A DNA stretch of 64,000 nucleotides from Flavobacterium davisii (GCF_019565505.1 NZ_CP067378.1:1302001-1366000), one strand, 5' to 3'. Positions 40,651 through 51,086 are shown, counted from the first letter of the stretch. Program-made: numbers and translations. Notes: generated by a model from the letters alone, not told the origin.

Positions 40651-40989
40651 TTAGTCTTTTATAAACTTATAAAGAACCCATTGTGAAACAGACATAAAGA
40701 TACTAAAAATAAAGGCTGCAGCAAATGATTTAACTTTTAATCCATCTACTAATATGCTACACAAAAGAACCATTACAGCATTAATAATCAACAAGAATAT
40801 TCCTAACGTAAAAACAGTAATAGGCAAGGTAAAGAAAACCAATATAGGTTTTAAAAAGGTATTTAATAATCCTAATACAACGGCTACAACGACGGCCGTT
40901 GTAATCTTATCAACTACTACTCCTTCTATCAAATAAGAAAGTACCATAACAATTAACGTTGAGATCAACAATCTTTGTAATAATTTCAT
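40651..40989 (-). CDS. Phage holin family 4-like small membrane protein
   Basis: 112 aa with four hydrophobic helices (about residues 4-24, 30-52, 56-78 and 84-106). The motif LNTFLKPILVFFTLPITVFTLG is the hallmark of the Phage_holin_4_2/YvlD family. Despite the name, most bacterial members are chromosomal membrane proteins with no known lysis role, and no phage genes are nearby. It starts 65 bp downstream of a clear -7 box and precedes tig on the same strand. Confidence 0.8.
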   Translation of the reverse strand: MKLLQRLLISTLIVMVLSYLIEGVVVDKITTAVVVAVVLGLLNTFLKPILVFFTLPITVFTLGIFLLIINAVMVLLCSILVDGLKVKSFAAAFIFSIFMSVSQWVLYKFIKD

Positions 40990-41053
40990 TTTATATAATT
41001 TTAAGATATTAATTCAGGGGTTATTTTTCGTGATTAAAGTTTTATTTTTTTTA

Positions 41054-41061
41054 CAAAGTTA
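41054..41061 (-). promoter_or_regulatory. Bacteroidetes -7 box (TAACTTTG) for the holin-like gene
   Basis: On the minus strand TAACTTTG matches TAnnTTTG, directly after the stop of the hydrolase gene and 65 bp before the ATG at 40989. Confidence 0.5.
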
Positions 41062-41062
41062 A

Positions 41063-41868
41063 TCAGTATTTTAGTTCCAAGGGGGAACCTATCAAAACAG
41101 CCAACGTTTTTTCTAAAAAATCTTTTGGATTTTCTGCATGTAGCCAATGTCCTGCATTGGTTATGTTTTGTATTTCTGCATTTGGAAAATGATGGTAAAT
41201 AGTTTCAAAATCAGCATCCAAAACATAATCGGACTTATCGCCTCGCAGAAATAATGTTTTTTTATCAAAATGATTTTCAAATGGTAGTGCTTCACCAATT
41301 ACGGAAGGTTTGTCTGTAAATACTTTTAAATTAAATCGGAAACCCAACTGCCCGGCTCTACCCAATATAGATTTTTCAATAAAAACTGTCTCGTTCCAAG
41401 ATCCGCTATATACTGAGCAATTATTGTTTCTACATTTGCGCGAGATGGTTGTACTGAAAAATCAACAGCATTTAAAGCTTGCAAAATAACTTGATGGTGT
41501 GGCGCATAGTATTTAGGTCCTATATCAGCAACTATTAACTTATCTACTAATTCTGGATAAGCTGTTGCTAACAACATAGCAACCTTCCCTCCCATTGAGT
41601 GCCCTATTACTGAGATAGTCGATAAATTATTTTGCCTACAATAGTTTACAACATCCTCCACCATAAAATCATAGCCCCAATCGGTAGTATGAAAACTTTT
41701 TCCATGATTACGCATATCTAAAGCGTGTATTTCAAAACCTTGCTCTGCATATTGAACGGCTAAAGTTTTCCAGTTATCTGACATTCCCAAAAAACCATGA
41801 ATTATTACTAATTGTCCTTTTATATTTGAAGTTGGTTTTATTATATTGCTATGTAATATCGTTTTCAT
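41063..41868 (-). CDS. Alpha/beta hydrolase, YbfF-like esterase (one frameshift)
   Basis: About 268 aa. The oxyanion-hole motif HGFLGMSDNW, the nucleophile elbow GHSMGGKVAMLLA and the C-terminal His segment NAGHWLHAENP form a standard Ser-His-acid hydrolase. The layout matches the YbfF acyl-CoA esterase group, but the substrate is not known. The frame breaks at 41351-41355. The gene strand GAGCCGGGCAG should carry one more base (probably CCGGGG) to read YWVEPGQLGFRFNLKVF. This is another CCGGG-site lesion. The gene starts 14 bp downstream of the acetyltransferase stop. Confidence 0.83.
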
Positions 41869-41881
41869 TTTTTTAACACCT

Positions 41882-42484
41882 CTATAGATTTTGTATTTTT
41901 TTTCTCAAATTAAATTTTACATCCTCATCCCATTCTTCTTTTAGTATGCTTAGTTTAATAGCATCTATAATATTTCCATCAGCATCTTTACTATAATTTC
42001 GCAATACCCCTTCTTCTTTACACCCTATACTTTTCATTGCATTAATACTTCTTTCGTTTTTACTATTAGCAGCAAATCCCACACGAATCATTCTTAAATT
42101 GTCAAAGGCTAATTCTAAAAGAAGATACTTGCAATTTTTATTTAGCCCTGTACCTTGAAATGCTTTACCATACCATGTAAAACCTATATCTAAACGCTTA
42201 AATTCATTTGAAATATCATAAAATCTTGTCATTCCCGCATATTGATTGGATTTTTTATCGAAGACAATAAATGGATAATCCTTCTTTTCTTCAAACTGTT
42301 GCATTGCATTATTAAAATAGCGTTCAAAGTTTTCTTCTCCATTTCCTCCATTAATATTGTATTTCCAAATTTCAGGTTCGTTGACAGCGTATTTTTTTAG
42401 AACCGTTTTATCTAACATTTCTAAAGGTCTTAGAATCACAAAATCATTTTCTAAGATGTATTTTTTTGTAAAATCTATACTCAT
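41882..42484 (-). CDS. GNAT family N-acetyltransferase (RimJ/RimL-like)
   Basis: 200 aa. The RimL-type fold is indicated by ILRPLEMLDKTVLKKYAV, the acetyl-CoA site around GFTWYGKAFQGTGLNKNCKY and the C-terminal block GFAANSKNERSINAMKSIGC then KEEGVLRNY. Such proteins acetylate alpha-amino groups of proteins or small molecules; the target is unknown. The start is set at the ATG at 42484 (MSIDFTKKYILEND), 18 bp inside a longer frame. It is immediately upstream of the hydrolase and probably co-transcribed. Confidence 0.82.
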   Translation of the reverse strand: MSIDFTKKYILENDFVILRPLEMLDKTVLKKYAVNEPEIWKYNINGGNGEENFERYFNNAMQQFEEKKDYPFIVFDKKSNQYAGMTRFYDISNEFKRLDIGFTWYGKAFQGTGLNKNCKYLLLELAFDNLRMIRVGFAANSKNERSINAMKSIGCKEEGVLRNYSKDADGNIIDAIKLSILKEEWDEDVKFNLRKKIQNL

Positions 42485-42576
42485 TTTTTCAGCATTTAGC
42501 AAAAAACAAACTTGATCTGTATTTTAAATATTTATTTTGAAAGATCTAAAAAACACTAAATTTATTATTATTTTGA

Positions 42577-43302
42577 TCATTTTAGCTTTCTTAAATACAT
42601 ATTTACCACATTTTCTAAACCTAAATATAATGATTCAGAAATTAAAGCGTGACCAATAGACACTTCTAGCAATCCCGGAATATTTTGATTAAAAAATGCA
42701 ATATTATCCAAACTTAAATCATGTCCCGCATTTATCCCTAATCCTAATTCATTGGCTAACTTGGCCGATGTTACGTAGGGCAAAATACTATCTTTATTCC
42801 CTAAACTATACTGATGCGCAAAGTTTTCTGTATACAATTCAATTCTGTCGGTTCCCGTTTCTTTAGCACCTTCTATCATTTCTAATATTGGATCAACAAA
42901 AATAGAGGTTCTAATACCATTTTGTTTAAATTCTTTAACTACTTCTTTCAAATAAGCTTGATGCAAAACGGTGTTCCAACCAGCATTCGATGTCAAAGCA
43001 CCAATTGCATCAGGCACTAAAGTTACCTGAGTAGGTTTGCATTCTAAAACTAAATCAATAAAATTATGTTGTGGATTTCCTTCAATATTGTATTCTGTAT
43101 ACACGACTTCTTTTAAATCGCGTGCATCTTGATAACGGATATGTCGTTCATCTGGACGTGGATGTATCGTTATACCCTGCGCACCAAACTCCTGAATCCG
43201 TTTAGCCGCTTCTACCACATTGGGCGTATTTCCTCCTCTAGAATTACGCAACGTAGCTATTTTGTTTATATTGACACTCAGTTTGCAGTTGTTTTGAATC
43301 AT
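42577..43302 (-). CDS. pdxJ: Pyridoxine 5'-phosphate synthase
   Basis: Condenses 1-deoxyxylulose 5-phosphate with 3-amino-2-oxopropyl phosphate to give pyridoxine 5'-phosphate (DXP-dependent vitamin B6 route). 241 aa TIM barrel with LSVNINKIATLRNSRGGNTP at the N-terminus, ITIHPRPDERHIRYQDA, ELYTENFAH and the C-terminal NAGHDLSLDN and SIGHALISESL. Complete. Because the organism makes isoprenoids through mevalonate, its DXP would serve mainly cofactors such as this one. Confidence 0.95.
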   Translation of the reverse strand: MIQNNCKLSVNINKIATLRNSRGGNTPNVVEAAKRIQEFGAQGITIHPRPDERHIRYQDARDLKEVVYTEYNIEGNPQHNFIDLVLECKPTQVTLVPDAIGALTSNAGWNTVLHQAYLKEVVKEFKQNGIRTSIFVDPILEMIEGAKETGTDRIELYTENFAHQYSLGNKDSILPYVTSAKLANELGLGINAGHDLSLDNIAFFNQNIPGLLEVSIGHALISESLYLGLENVVNMYLRKLK

Positions 43303-43329
43303 TTAAAACTATATTTTAATAAAACGAAA

Positions 43330-43345
43330 CAAAAATACAAACTTA
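43330..43345 (-). promoter_or_regulatory. Tandem -7 boxes for pdxJ
   Basis: On the minus strand TAAGTTTG (43345-43338) is followed directly by TATTTTTG (43337-43330); both match TAnnTTTG. The pdxJ ATG is at 43302. Confidence 0.5.
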
Positions 43346-43426
43346 CCCACGGGTCTTATACATTTTTTTAATTATTTTGCAATTAAATAATAACTCAAAA
43401 ACATGTTTAAACGATATTCTTAATTC

Positions 43427-44086
43427 ATGAATACACTTATAGATTATATCAATCAAGACTTTTCTCCGTTAGATATTAATGAGGAGGTTGCAACTGCGCA
43501 AGATTTTTTTACTGATTATCCTTTTTCACATTTTCCTATAACCGAAAATGGTATTTTTGTTGGCAATGTAGCAGCAGAAGATGTAAACGGTTTTGATTTT
43601 AGCAAAAGTCTAGCAGAATATCGCTATACTTTTGAAACTTTCTTTACTAGGAGTAATTCTGTATTATTAGATGTATTAGATGATTTTGCTAAAAATGAGA
43701 CCAACATCATACCTGTACTAGACTTAAACAATCAATACATAGGGTATTACGAATTAGAGGATGTGATACACATTTTTAACGAAACCCCTTTCCTACGCGA
43801 ATTAGGTGGCATTATAATTATAGAAAAAGGGATAAATGATTATTCCTTTAGTCAAATTACCCAAATAGTAGAAGGCAACAATGGTAAATTACTAGGTCTT
43901 TTCATTTCTAATTCTGACACAGAAAAAATTCAAATTACATTAAAATTAGGAGAAGGAAGCCTTAATCAAATTATTCAAACGTTCCGCCGTTATGATTACG
44001 AAATCATATCTGAACATCAAGAAGATGAACATTTAAAAATACTAAAAGAACGTTCAGACTATTTAGACAAATACCTAAACATGTAA
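43427..44086 (+). CDS. CBS domain-containing protein
   Basis: A 219-aa soluble protein with two CBS motifs (residues about 15-65 and 70-125), then an ACT-like C-terminal half with GGIIIIEKGINDYSFSQITQI. CBS pairs usually sense adenine nucleotides. It is the first gene in a plus-strand run leading to nadK and the envelope operon, an order kept in flavobacteria from memory. No partner domain is attached and no specific function is known. Confidence 0.83.
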   Translation: MNTLIDYINQDFSPLDINEEVATAQDFFTDYPFSHFPITENGIFVGNVAAEDVNGFDFSKSLAEYRYTFETFFTRSNSVLLDVLDDFAKNETNIIPVLDLNNQYIGYYELEDVIHIFNETPFLRELGGIIIIEKGINDYSFSQITQIVEGNNGKLLGLFISNSDTEKIQITLKLGEGSLNQIIQTFRRYDYEIISEHQEDEHLKILKERSDYLDKYLNM

Positions 44087-44150
44087 AAACTCATTCTCTA
44101 TTTTCTAATATACAAATATTAATGTCATTTCACCGCAATAGTAACAAACC

Positions 44151-45035
44151 ATGAAAGTAGCCATCTACGGTCAATATTACCAAAACACAACTGCTCCCAT
44201 AATAGAAAGGTTAATCCATTTTCTAAAAGCAAACGCGATAGCCTTTACTATTGAAGCTAATTTTTTAAAAATTCTTCAAGAAAATCAAATTATCATAAAT
44301 TCTGTAAAAACTTTTAAAACACATGCTGATTTAGATGCTTCTTATCAAATGGTATTAAGTGTAGGAGGAGACGGAACTTTTCTTAGAGCAGCTACATTCG
44401 TTAGAGATTCTGGAATTCCTATTTTAGGAATAAATGCGGGCAGACTAGGTTTTTTAGCCAATGTTCAACAAGAAAATATTGAAAAATTCCTAACACTTGT
44501 ACTAGAAAAAAAATACACTATTTCAGAAAGAACACTTATTAGTGTAACTTGTTCGCCTGAATTGAGTACTTTAGAAGATATAAATTTTGCGATGAACGAA
44601 ATTACAGTAAGTCGTAAAGACACTACTTCTATGATAACCATAGAAACATACCTTAATGACGAATATTTAACATCATATTGGGCTGATGGATTAATTATAT
44701 CTACTCCCACTGGTTCTACAGGTTATTCTTTAAGCTGTGGAGGTCCTATTTTAGCCCCTGAAACAGAAAGCTTTGTCATTACACCAATTGCCCCTCACAA
44801 TTTAAATGCGAGACCAATGGTCATACCGGACTCTACAATCTTAAAATTAAAAGTAACAGGAAGAGAAGAAAACTATTTAGTTTCGTTAGATTCAAGAATT
44901 AATTCCGTTAAAAATGAAAGTATATTAACCCTAAAAAAAACGCCTTTTAAAATTAAAATGGTAGAAATCACAGAAGAAACTTTTTTAAAAACACTACGAA
45001 AAAAACTATTGTTTGGAGAAGATAGAAGAAATTAA
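44151..45035 (+). CDS. nadK: NAD kinase
   Basis: Phosphorylates NAD to NADP. 294 aa, with the GGDGTFLRA motif (residues about 66-74), NEITVSRKDTTSMI, and the glycine-rich STPTGSTGYSLSCGGPI. Complete. Its stop codon lies on the first bases of a family B miniature element (45034-45230), which may therefore provide the transcript 3' end. Confidence 0.95.
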   Translation: MKVAIYGQYYQNTTAPIIERLIHFLKANAIAFTIEANFLKILQENQIIINSVKTFKTHADLDASYQMVLSVGGDGTFLRAATFVRDSGIPILGINAGRLGFLANVQQENIEKFLTLVLEKKYTISERTLISVTCSPELSTLEDINFAMNEITVSRKDTTSMITIETYLNDEYLTSYWADGLIISTPTGSTGYSLSCGGPILAPETESFVITPIAPHNLNARPMVIPDSTILKLKVTGREENYLVSLDSRINSVKNESILTLKKTPFKIKMVEITEETFLKTLRKKLLFGEDRRN

Positions 45036-45230
45036 CCCCATATTCCGCACTGACTTCCTCATAAAACAAAGTTTTCAAAAAAATCCGATCTCACGAAAAA
45101 TTTTTAAAGGAAGAAAGAGTCAACTATTTTGATGATCAAGATTGAAGTAAATGTTTAAATTTAAAAAATAAAGTAGAATAGATTGATTTCGCCAATTTAC
45201 TTCGTTCAAGTCTAACACAGAATTTAAGTT
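45034..45230 (-). mobile_element. Family B miniature inverted-repeat element, diverged copy
   Basis: 197 bp, beginning AACCCCATATTCCGCACTGA and ending GTCTAACACAGAATTTAAG. The interior follows 27573-27773 in the same orientation, including CAACTATTTTGATGAT. The left end overlaps the nadK stop codon by 2 bp. Confidence 0.6.
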
Positions 45231-45313
45231 AAAATATAAAATACTAGCTAACCAACTTTTTCGTTTAAGAATAAACATGTTTACAAATTAAAACTAACAA
45301 ATCGACAATTCAC

Positions 45314-45343
45314 TTTGTAGAGTGTTCATAATTACTATATTTG
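45314..45343 (+). promoter_or_regulatory. Promoter of the DUF6089-uppS-bamA operon
   Basis: TTTG at 45314-45317, an 18-bp gap, and TATATTTG at 45336-45343 form a near-ideal Bacteroidetes promoter. The first start codon is at 45359. Confidence 0.75.
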
Positions 45344-45358
45344 CAACCTATTATAAAA

Positions 45359-46039
45359 ATGAAAAAGTTAACACACATTCTCCTATTTCTTTTGGCTTTT
45401 AGTCAGAACCACGCTCAATTACACGAAATCGGTGTATTGGGAGGAGGTAGTAACTATATTGGTGATATTGGAAGTACATACTTCATATCCCCCAAGGACC
45501 CTGCCTTTGGACTGATTTATAAGTGGAACAAGAGCAAAAGACATGCTTGGCGTTTTTCTGCTATGAGTAGTACTATTAGTGGTAATGATTTTAATTCCGA
45601 TAATATTGCAAGAAAAGAACGAAACTACTCTTTTCAGAATAAAATAACCGAATTATCTGCTGGTTTAGAATTTAATTTTTTCGACTTCAATCTACACGAG
45701 AACGGTTTTATCATTACGCCTTATATTCATTCTGGTCTAAATTATTTTAACTATCAAAATTTGTATTTTAAAAATAATACGGCTATTTCTAAACAAAACT
45801 CTTGGGCTTTTTCAATTCCTATGACAGTGGGTATAAAAATGAAATTAACCAATAAAATTATCTTAGGATTAGAAACCCGTTTTAATTACTCTTTTATAGA
45901 TGATTTAGACGGTAGTTCACCAAAAGACAATGCTTTACATCTTTCTTTTGGGAATACAAACAGTAATGATTGGTACAATTTTACTGGAGCAACTCTAACC
46001 TATACTTTCGGACAAAATCCTTGTTACTGTAGAAATTAA
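45359..46039 (+). CDS. DUF6089 family outer-membrane beta-barrel protein
   Basis: 226 aa. The signal peptide is LLFLLAFSQNHAQ. The mature protein begins LHEIGVLGGGSNYIGDIG and is rich in amphipathic beta strands ending TGATLTYTFG, as in small OmpA-like barrels. The family is named only by DUF number; relatives precede uppS and bamA in many Bacteroidetes. The ATG at 45359 begins the signal peptide; a TTG at 45341 sits too close to the promoter. Its TAA overlaps the uppS ATG (TAATG). Confidence 0.85.
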   Translation: MKKLTHILLFLLAFSQNHAQLHEIGVLGGGSNYIGDIGSTYFISPKDPAFGLIYKWNKSKRHAWRFSAMSSTISGNDFNSDNIARKERNYSFQNKITELSAGLEFNFFDFNLHENGFIITPYIHSGLNYFNYQNLYFKNNTAISKQNSWAFSIPMTVGIKMKLTNKIILGLETRFNYSFIDDLDGSSPKDNALHLSFGNTNSNDWYNFTGATLTYTFGQNPCYCRN

Positions 46040-46779
46040 TGAATTTAATAGAAAAAAATAAACCGAGACAATCTACCCCAACATCTTGCCATTATTATGG
46101 ACGGAAACGGTCGTTGGGCAAAACAAAAAGGCATGTTACGCGTTTTTGGGCATGAGAATGGCACAAAATCTGTACGTGTAACAATAGAAACTTGTGTTAA
46201 ATTAGGAATAAAAAACCTAACTCTTTACACTTTTTCTACTGAAAATTGGAATCGTCCAAAATTAGAAGTGGAAACCTTAATGAAAATACTAATCTCTTCT
46301 TTAAGGAAAGAATTGGATACGTTCATCAAAAACAACATCAAATTAAACAGTATAGGTAATTTAGATTCACTTCCTAAGAATGTACAAAAAGAATTATTAG
46401 AAGTAATTGAAAAAACCAAAAACAATACCCAAATGACACTCACTTTAGCCTTAAGTTATGGCTCTCGTGAAGAAATCTTAAATGCTGTTAAAAAAATATC
46501 CGATAAAGTTAAAAATAATATAATTTCAATTGAAAATATTGACGAATCAATTTTTAATAATCATCTTTACACACATGATTTACCAGAAGTAGATTTAGTC
46601 ATACGAACAAGTGGCGAACATAGAATTAGTAATTTTTTACTTTGGCAAATAGCCTATGCAGAATTTTACTTTACTGATGTTTTATGGCCTGATTTTAGTG
46701 AACAAGATTTATATGAAGCCCTCATTAGCTATCAAAAAGAGAACGTAGATTTGGAAAAACAAGTGAGCAAGTTAAATAA
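46039..46779 (+). CDS. uppS: Isoprenyl transferase / undecaprenyl diphosphate synthase (two frameshifts)
   Basis: Makes the C55 lipid carrier for peptidoglycan and other envelope polymers. About 246 aa after correction. The signature HLAIIMDGNGRWAKQKG, the TLYTFSTENWNRP block and VDLVIRTSGEHRISNFLLWQ are present. Near 46050-46056 an A7 should be A6, restoring MNLIEKINRDNLPQHLAIIM. Near 46736-46740 an A5 should be A6, restoring SYQKRERRFGKTSEQVK and a stop at 46779. Without the second correction the frame would run into bamA. The gene is essential, so the lesions are very probably sequence errors. Confidence 0.93.
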
Positions 46780-46801
46780 TTTTACACCCGTTAAAAGCTG
46801 C

Positions 46802-49445
46802 ATGAAGCTTCTAATTTTGCTTGTATTTACAAGCGTTACTATGAACGTACAAGCACAGGAAAGATTAACTATTGAAAATGGTAAATCTTATGTACTCAAA
46901 AAGGTAAATGTAACAGGAAAAGTTACCTACAACGAACAAACAATTGTTACGTTTGCAGGTTTAACAAAAGGGCAAACCTTAACCGTACCAGAGAGGAAAT
47001 CAGTAACTCCATAAAAAAATTATGGAAGTTAGGATTATACAATAATGTTAATTTTTATGTAGATAAAATAGAAGGTGACAGCATTTCACTAGAACTAAAT
47101 CTAAACGAATTACCTAAACTTAACAATGTTAAAATTGTTGGAGTTAAAAAAAGCGCGCAAGAATCTTTAATTAAAGACAATGGTCTTACTAGCGAAAAAA
47201 TTGTAAATGAAAACCTTTTAACAACAACAAAATACTATATTGAAAATAAATACAAAAAAGAAGGCTATTTCAACACAAAGGTAAACATAAGTACTCCTGA
47301 AGATACAACTACTATAAACCACGTAAATATGGTAATAAATGTAGACCGAGGAAAAAAAGTAAGAATAAAAGATATTGAGTTAATTGGTAATAATGAATTA
47401 AAAAAAGGAATTTTACTTCGTTCAATGAAAGACACTCGTCATTTAAGCTTTATGAATTTCTTAAAGCTTAAATCCATGAAATTCAAAAAGGATAAATACA
47501 AAAATGACTTGAGTTTATTAATTGATAAATACAAAGAAAACGGTTATCGTGATGCGCGAATAAAATCAGATACTGTTGTATATGATTCTAAAAACAATAA
47601 GGTAAAAATTAAAATTAACCTAGAAGAAGGAAAAAAATACTACTTCGGAAACATTAATTTCACAGGAAATACCGTATACAGTGATCAAGTTTTATCAAAA
47701 TATCTAGGAATTAGTAAAGGAGATGTATACAACAGTGTCCTACTAGACAAAAGAATTGCAGATAAAACACAACCTGACGGAGAAGACATTACCAATTTAT
47801 ACCAAAATAATGGTTACTTATTTTCAAACATCAATCCTGTAGAAGTTAAAACAGATAACAATCAAATAGATCTAGACATTAGAATCGTTGAAGGTCCTTT
47901 AGCATATTTTAACAAAATATCTGTTGTGGGTAATGACAAAACAAACGACAAAGTAATATACCGTGAATTAAGAACAAAACCGAGGAGAGGTTTATAGCAA
48001 AGAAAATTTAGTTCGTACTATCCGAGAAATTGGTCAGTTAGGCTTTTTTGATGCAGAGGCCATAAAACCAGATTTTGAAAATGTAGATCCAGCAGGTGGT
48101 ACTGTAGACATTAAATACCATGTTGCGGAAAAAGGAGCCAGTCAAATCGAACTACAAGGAGGTTACGGAGGCGGTGGCTTTATCGGTACTTTAGGTTTAT
48201 CATTTAATAACTTTGCTATAAGCAACATTTTTAAGAAAAGTGCTTATAAACCTCTTCCTATGGGAGATGGACAGAAATTATCTTTACGTCTACAAGCTAG
48301 TTCATATTTTCAAACTTATAGTTTTTCATTTGCGGAACCATGGTTTGGAGGTAAAAAGCCTGTTCAATTTTCTGGTTCATTATCATACAGTAAACAATTT
48401 TCAAACAATTTTGTTAATAATAGAGTTGATAGATCCAGAAATTTCAACATCTTTACAGCTACTGTAGGTATTGCAAAAAGACTACAATTTCCAGATGATT
48501 ATTTTGTCCTTTCTCAAGCTGTTAGTTACCAACATTATGACCTAAACAATTACAACATAGGTTTATTTACATTCGGTAATGGTACTTCTAGAAATCTTTC
48601 TTACACTATTGGCTTAACTCGTAATAATAAAGGGGTAAATCCTATATTTCCTACGTACGGTTCTGAATTTAGTATAACAGCTAAACTCACTCCTCCTTAT
48701 TCTTATTTTAACGGAGTAGATTATCAAAACTTAGGAAATTTACCTGAGAACAAATTATATGCGAGTAATTCATCTGAAACATATAACGCAGGAGATCCAT
48801 TAATTAACAACAACGGCGTATTAACCAAAGCTAATTCTATCGAAGAAGCTTCTGCTGATCCTTCTAAAGTAGATCAACAAAAATTTAACTGGCTTGAATA
48901 TTACAAGATTAAAGTAAAAGCAGAATGGTTTTCTAAAGTATATGAAAAACTAACACTTCGTACATTGGGTGAATTTGGTTTCATGGGAGCTTACAATAAT
49001 AAACGAGGCTTAGTCCCTTTTGAACGTTTTTATTTAGGCGGCGATGGTTTGGCTAACTTTGCTATGGATGGTAGAGAAACAATCCAATTAAGAGGTTATC
49101 CTAATAACTCATTAACCCCTACTATTACACAAGGAGAAAGAGCAGGTCAACAAATAGGAGGTACTGCATTTAATAAGTTTTCACTAGAATTACGTTATCC
49201 TATTACCCTAAAACAAACAGCGTCTATATATATGATGGCTTTTGTAGAGGGAGGAGCTGCTTTTGAAGGTTTCAAATCGTATAATCCTTTTGCTATAAAA
49301 CGTTCTGCCGGTGTCGGTCTAAGAGTTTTCATGCCAGCCTTTGGACTTTTAGGAATCGATTTTGCTCATGGTTTTGACCCCATAAATCCAAGGCGGTCCT
49401 AAATCAGGATGGCAAACACATTTTATCATAGGACAACAATTTTAA
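46802..49445 (+). CDS. bamA: Outer membrane protein assembly factor BamA (three frameshifts)
   Basis: Inserts beta-barrels into the outer membrane; about 880 aa. The signal peptide ends VTMNVQAQ. POTRA domains follow (residues about 30-430, for example KVNVTGKVTYNEQTIVTFAG), then the 16-strand Omp85 barrel with LGGDGLANFAMDGRETIQLRG (lid loop region) and the terminal strand HFIIGQQF. Lesions: near 46990 Pro-Gly reads CCAGAG instead of CCxGGAG. At 47983 CCGAGGAG replaces CCGGGAG. At 49389 CCAAGGCGG replaces CCxGGCGG (NPGGPKSGWQTHFIIGQQF). All three fall on Pro-Gly codons. This essential gene cannot be truly broken three times. It lies 22 bp after uppS. Confidence 0.95.
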
Positions 49446-49519
49446 TTATATTTGGCGTTATATGATCATATAACGCCAAGCATATTAAGATTATATAGCT
49501 TGTCAAAACTTTAAAAAAT

Positions 49520-50539
49520 ATGAAAAGATTCTTCTTATTATTAGGCTTAATTACCATAACCAATATAAAAGCTCAAAACAAAGCAGGTATCAAGATTGGT
49601 TATATAGACATGGAATATATCCTAGAAAACACACCTGATTATAAGGAAGCTTCTTCTCAATTAGAAGAAAAAGCTCAAAAATGGAAACAGGATATCGAAA
49701 CTAAAAAAATGCAATTAACAAACTAAAGGAAACATTAAAAAGCGAAAGTGCTTTACTAACAAAGGAGTTAATTAAAGAAAGAGAAGAAGAAATTAAATTT
49801 CAGGAAAATCAATTACTAGACTACCAACAAAAACGTTTTGGTTCAAGAGGTGATTTAGCTTTACAAAAAGAAGCAATCTTAAAACCCGTACAAGATCAAG
49901 TTTTTAATGCTGTTCAAGATTTAGCCGAAAAAAAACAATACGATTATATCTTTGATAAATCTTCTGCTCAATTAACAATGCTTTTTTCAGCAAAAAGATT
50001 TGATATAAGTGACTTAGTCGTTAGAATTATAACCCGAGCTGAAAAAAGAGAGGAACTAAACAAAAAGCAACAAAAAGCACTAGAAGAAAAAGAGGCAAAA
50101 GAAGATGAAATTGCTGAAAACACAAATCTAGCAGAACGCAAAAAGATACTCGATGAAAAAAAGTCACGTCGTGAACAAATATTAGAAGCTAGACGTTCTG
50201 AAACTGAAAAAAAACGTAGAGATTACGAAGAAAAAAGAAAAAAACAGTTAGAAGAACAGGAAGCCAAAAAAACTGGCATAACTATTGATTCATCAAAGAA
50301 CAATAGTTCTCAGAATAACACAGTAAATACGCAATCCGTTAATTTCAACAAGAGAGAAGACAAAAAAACAAGTCAAGACTCTACACGAATTATACGTGAA
50401 GCCGCAAGACAAGAGTTAATAGAAAAAAACAAAAAAACGCTTGAAGAAAGAAAAAAGCTTTAGAAGAAAAAAGGAAAAAAATTCTTGAAGATAAAGAAGC
50501 GCAACGCAAAGCTCAAGAAGAAAAAAAGAGTACTAATTA
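49520..50539 (+). CDS. OmpH/Skp-like periplasmic chaperone with long charged tail (two frameshifts)
   Basis: About 340 aa. A signal peptide (LLGLITITNIKAQ) is followed by an OmpH/Skp domain (IGYIDMEYILENTPDYKEA to SAQLTMLFSAKRFDISD, residues about 25-165) and a long Lys/Glu/Arg-rich coiled-coil extension that ordinary Skp lacks. Skp proteins hold unfolded barrels for BamA, encoded just upstream. Near 49709-49715 an A7 should be A8, giving ETKKNAINKLKETLKSE. Near 50450-50455 an A6 should be A7, extending the frame to 50539. The second run is A-AAA-AAG in -1 phase. Confidence 0.85.
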
Positions 50540-50564
50540 ATTTTTAACTATACTAAATACTTAG

Positions 50565-51056
50565 ATGATGAAACAATTGAAATCTTTATTAATTGCGACT
50601 GTAATGTTTTTGGGAATGAGCGAAATGAATGCGCAATCAAAAACAGCTCATATTGACGTTCAGCAATTACTTTCAAAAATGCCCGAAATGACGACTGCTA
50701 AAGCACAATTAGAAACTTTAAGTAAAAGTTTAGATGCTGAGTATTCAAAAATGGTAACAGAATACCAAACTAAAATGAAAAAATACGAAAGCGAAGCTCA
50801 AACTGCTGGTGATGCTGAAAACGAAAAAAGAGCTAAAGAAATGCAAGATATGGGACAAAGAATCCAACAGTATCGCGATAACGCTCAAAAACAAATTTCT
50901 GACAAAGAAACTGAAATCGTAAAGCCTATCATGGAAAAAGCAAAAGCTGCTGTAATAAAAGTAGCTCGTGCTAAAGGTTTCCAATATGTAATGGATTCTT
51001 CAGCTTTAATATTAGCAGACGGGCCAAACTTATTTGAAGATGTGAAAAAGAATTAA
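50565..51056 (+). CDS. OmpH/Skp-like periplasmic chaperone
   Basis: 163 aa, compact form. The signal peptide runs through MFLGMSEMNAQ. The OmpH domain KTAHIDVQQLLSKMPEMTTA leads into a coiled coil (residues about 45-115) and the C-terminal AKGFQYVMDSSALILADG. Complete and undamaged. It lies 25 bp after the longer paralogue, giving bamA-ompH-ompH, the usual Bacteroidetes arrangement. ATG-ATG at the start leaves a one-codon ambiguity. Confidence 0.92.
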   Translation: MMKQLKSLLIATVMFLGMSEMNAQSKTAHIDVQQLLSKMPEMTTAKAQLETLSKSLDAEYSKMVTEYQTKMKKYESEAQTAGDAENEKRAKEMQDMGQRIQQYRDNAQKQISDKETEIVKPIMEKAKAAVIKVARAKGFQYVMDSSALILADGPNLFEDVKKN

Positions 51057-51086
51057 AATTCTAATTTTATCAAAATATTTTTTTTT

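Noticed and set aside
40651..40989. Prophage lysis module
   Set aside because: Only a holin-family-named membrane protein is present; its neighbours are tig, clpP and a hydrolase, with no phage structural, lysin or integrase genes.
11630..50460. Programmed -1 ribosomal frameshifting as the general explanation for split genes
   Set aside because: Only some sites have slippery heptamers; others need +1 shifts, T-run changes or CCGGG repairs, and housekeeping genes such as uppS and mvaD are not known to use frameshifting.
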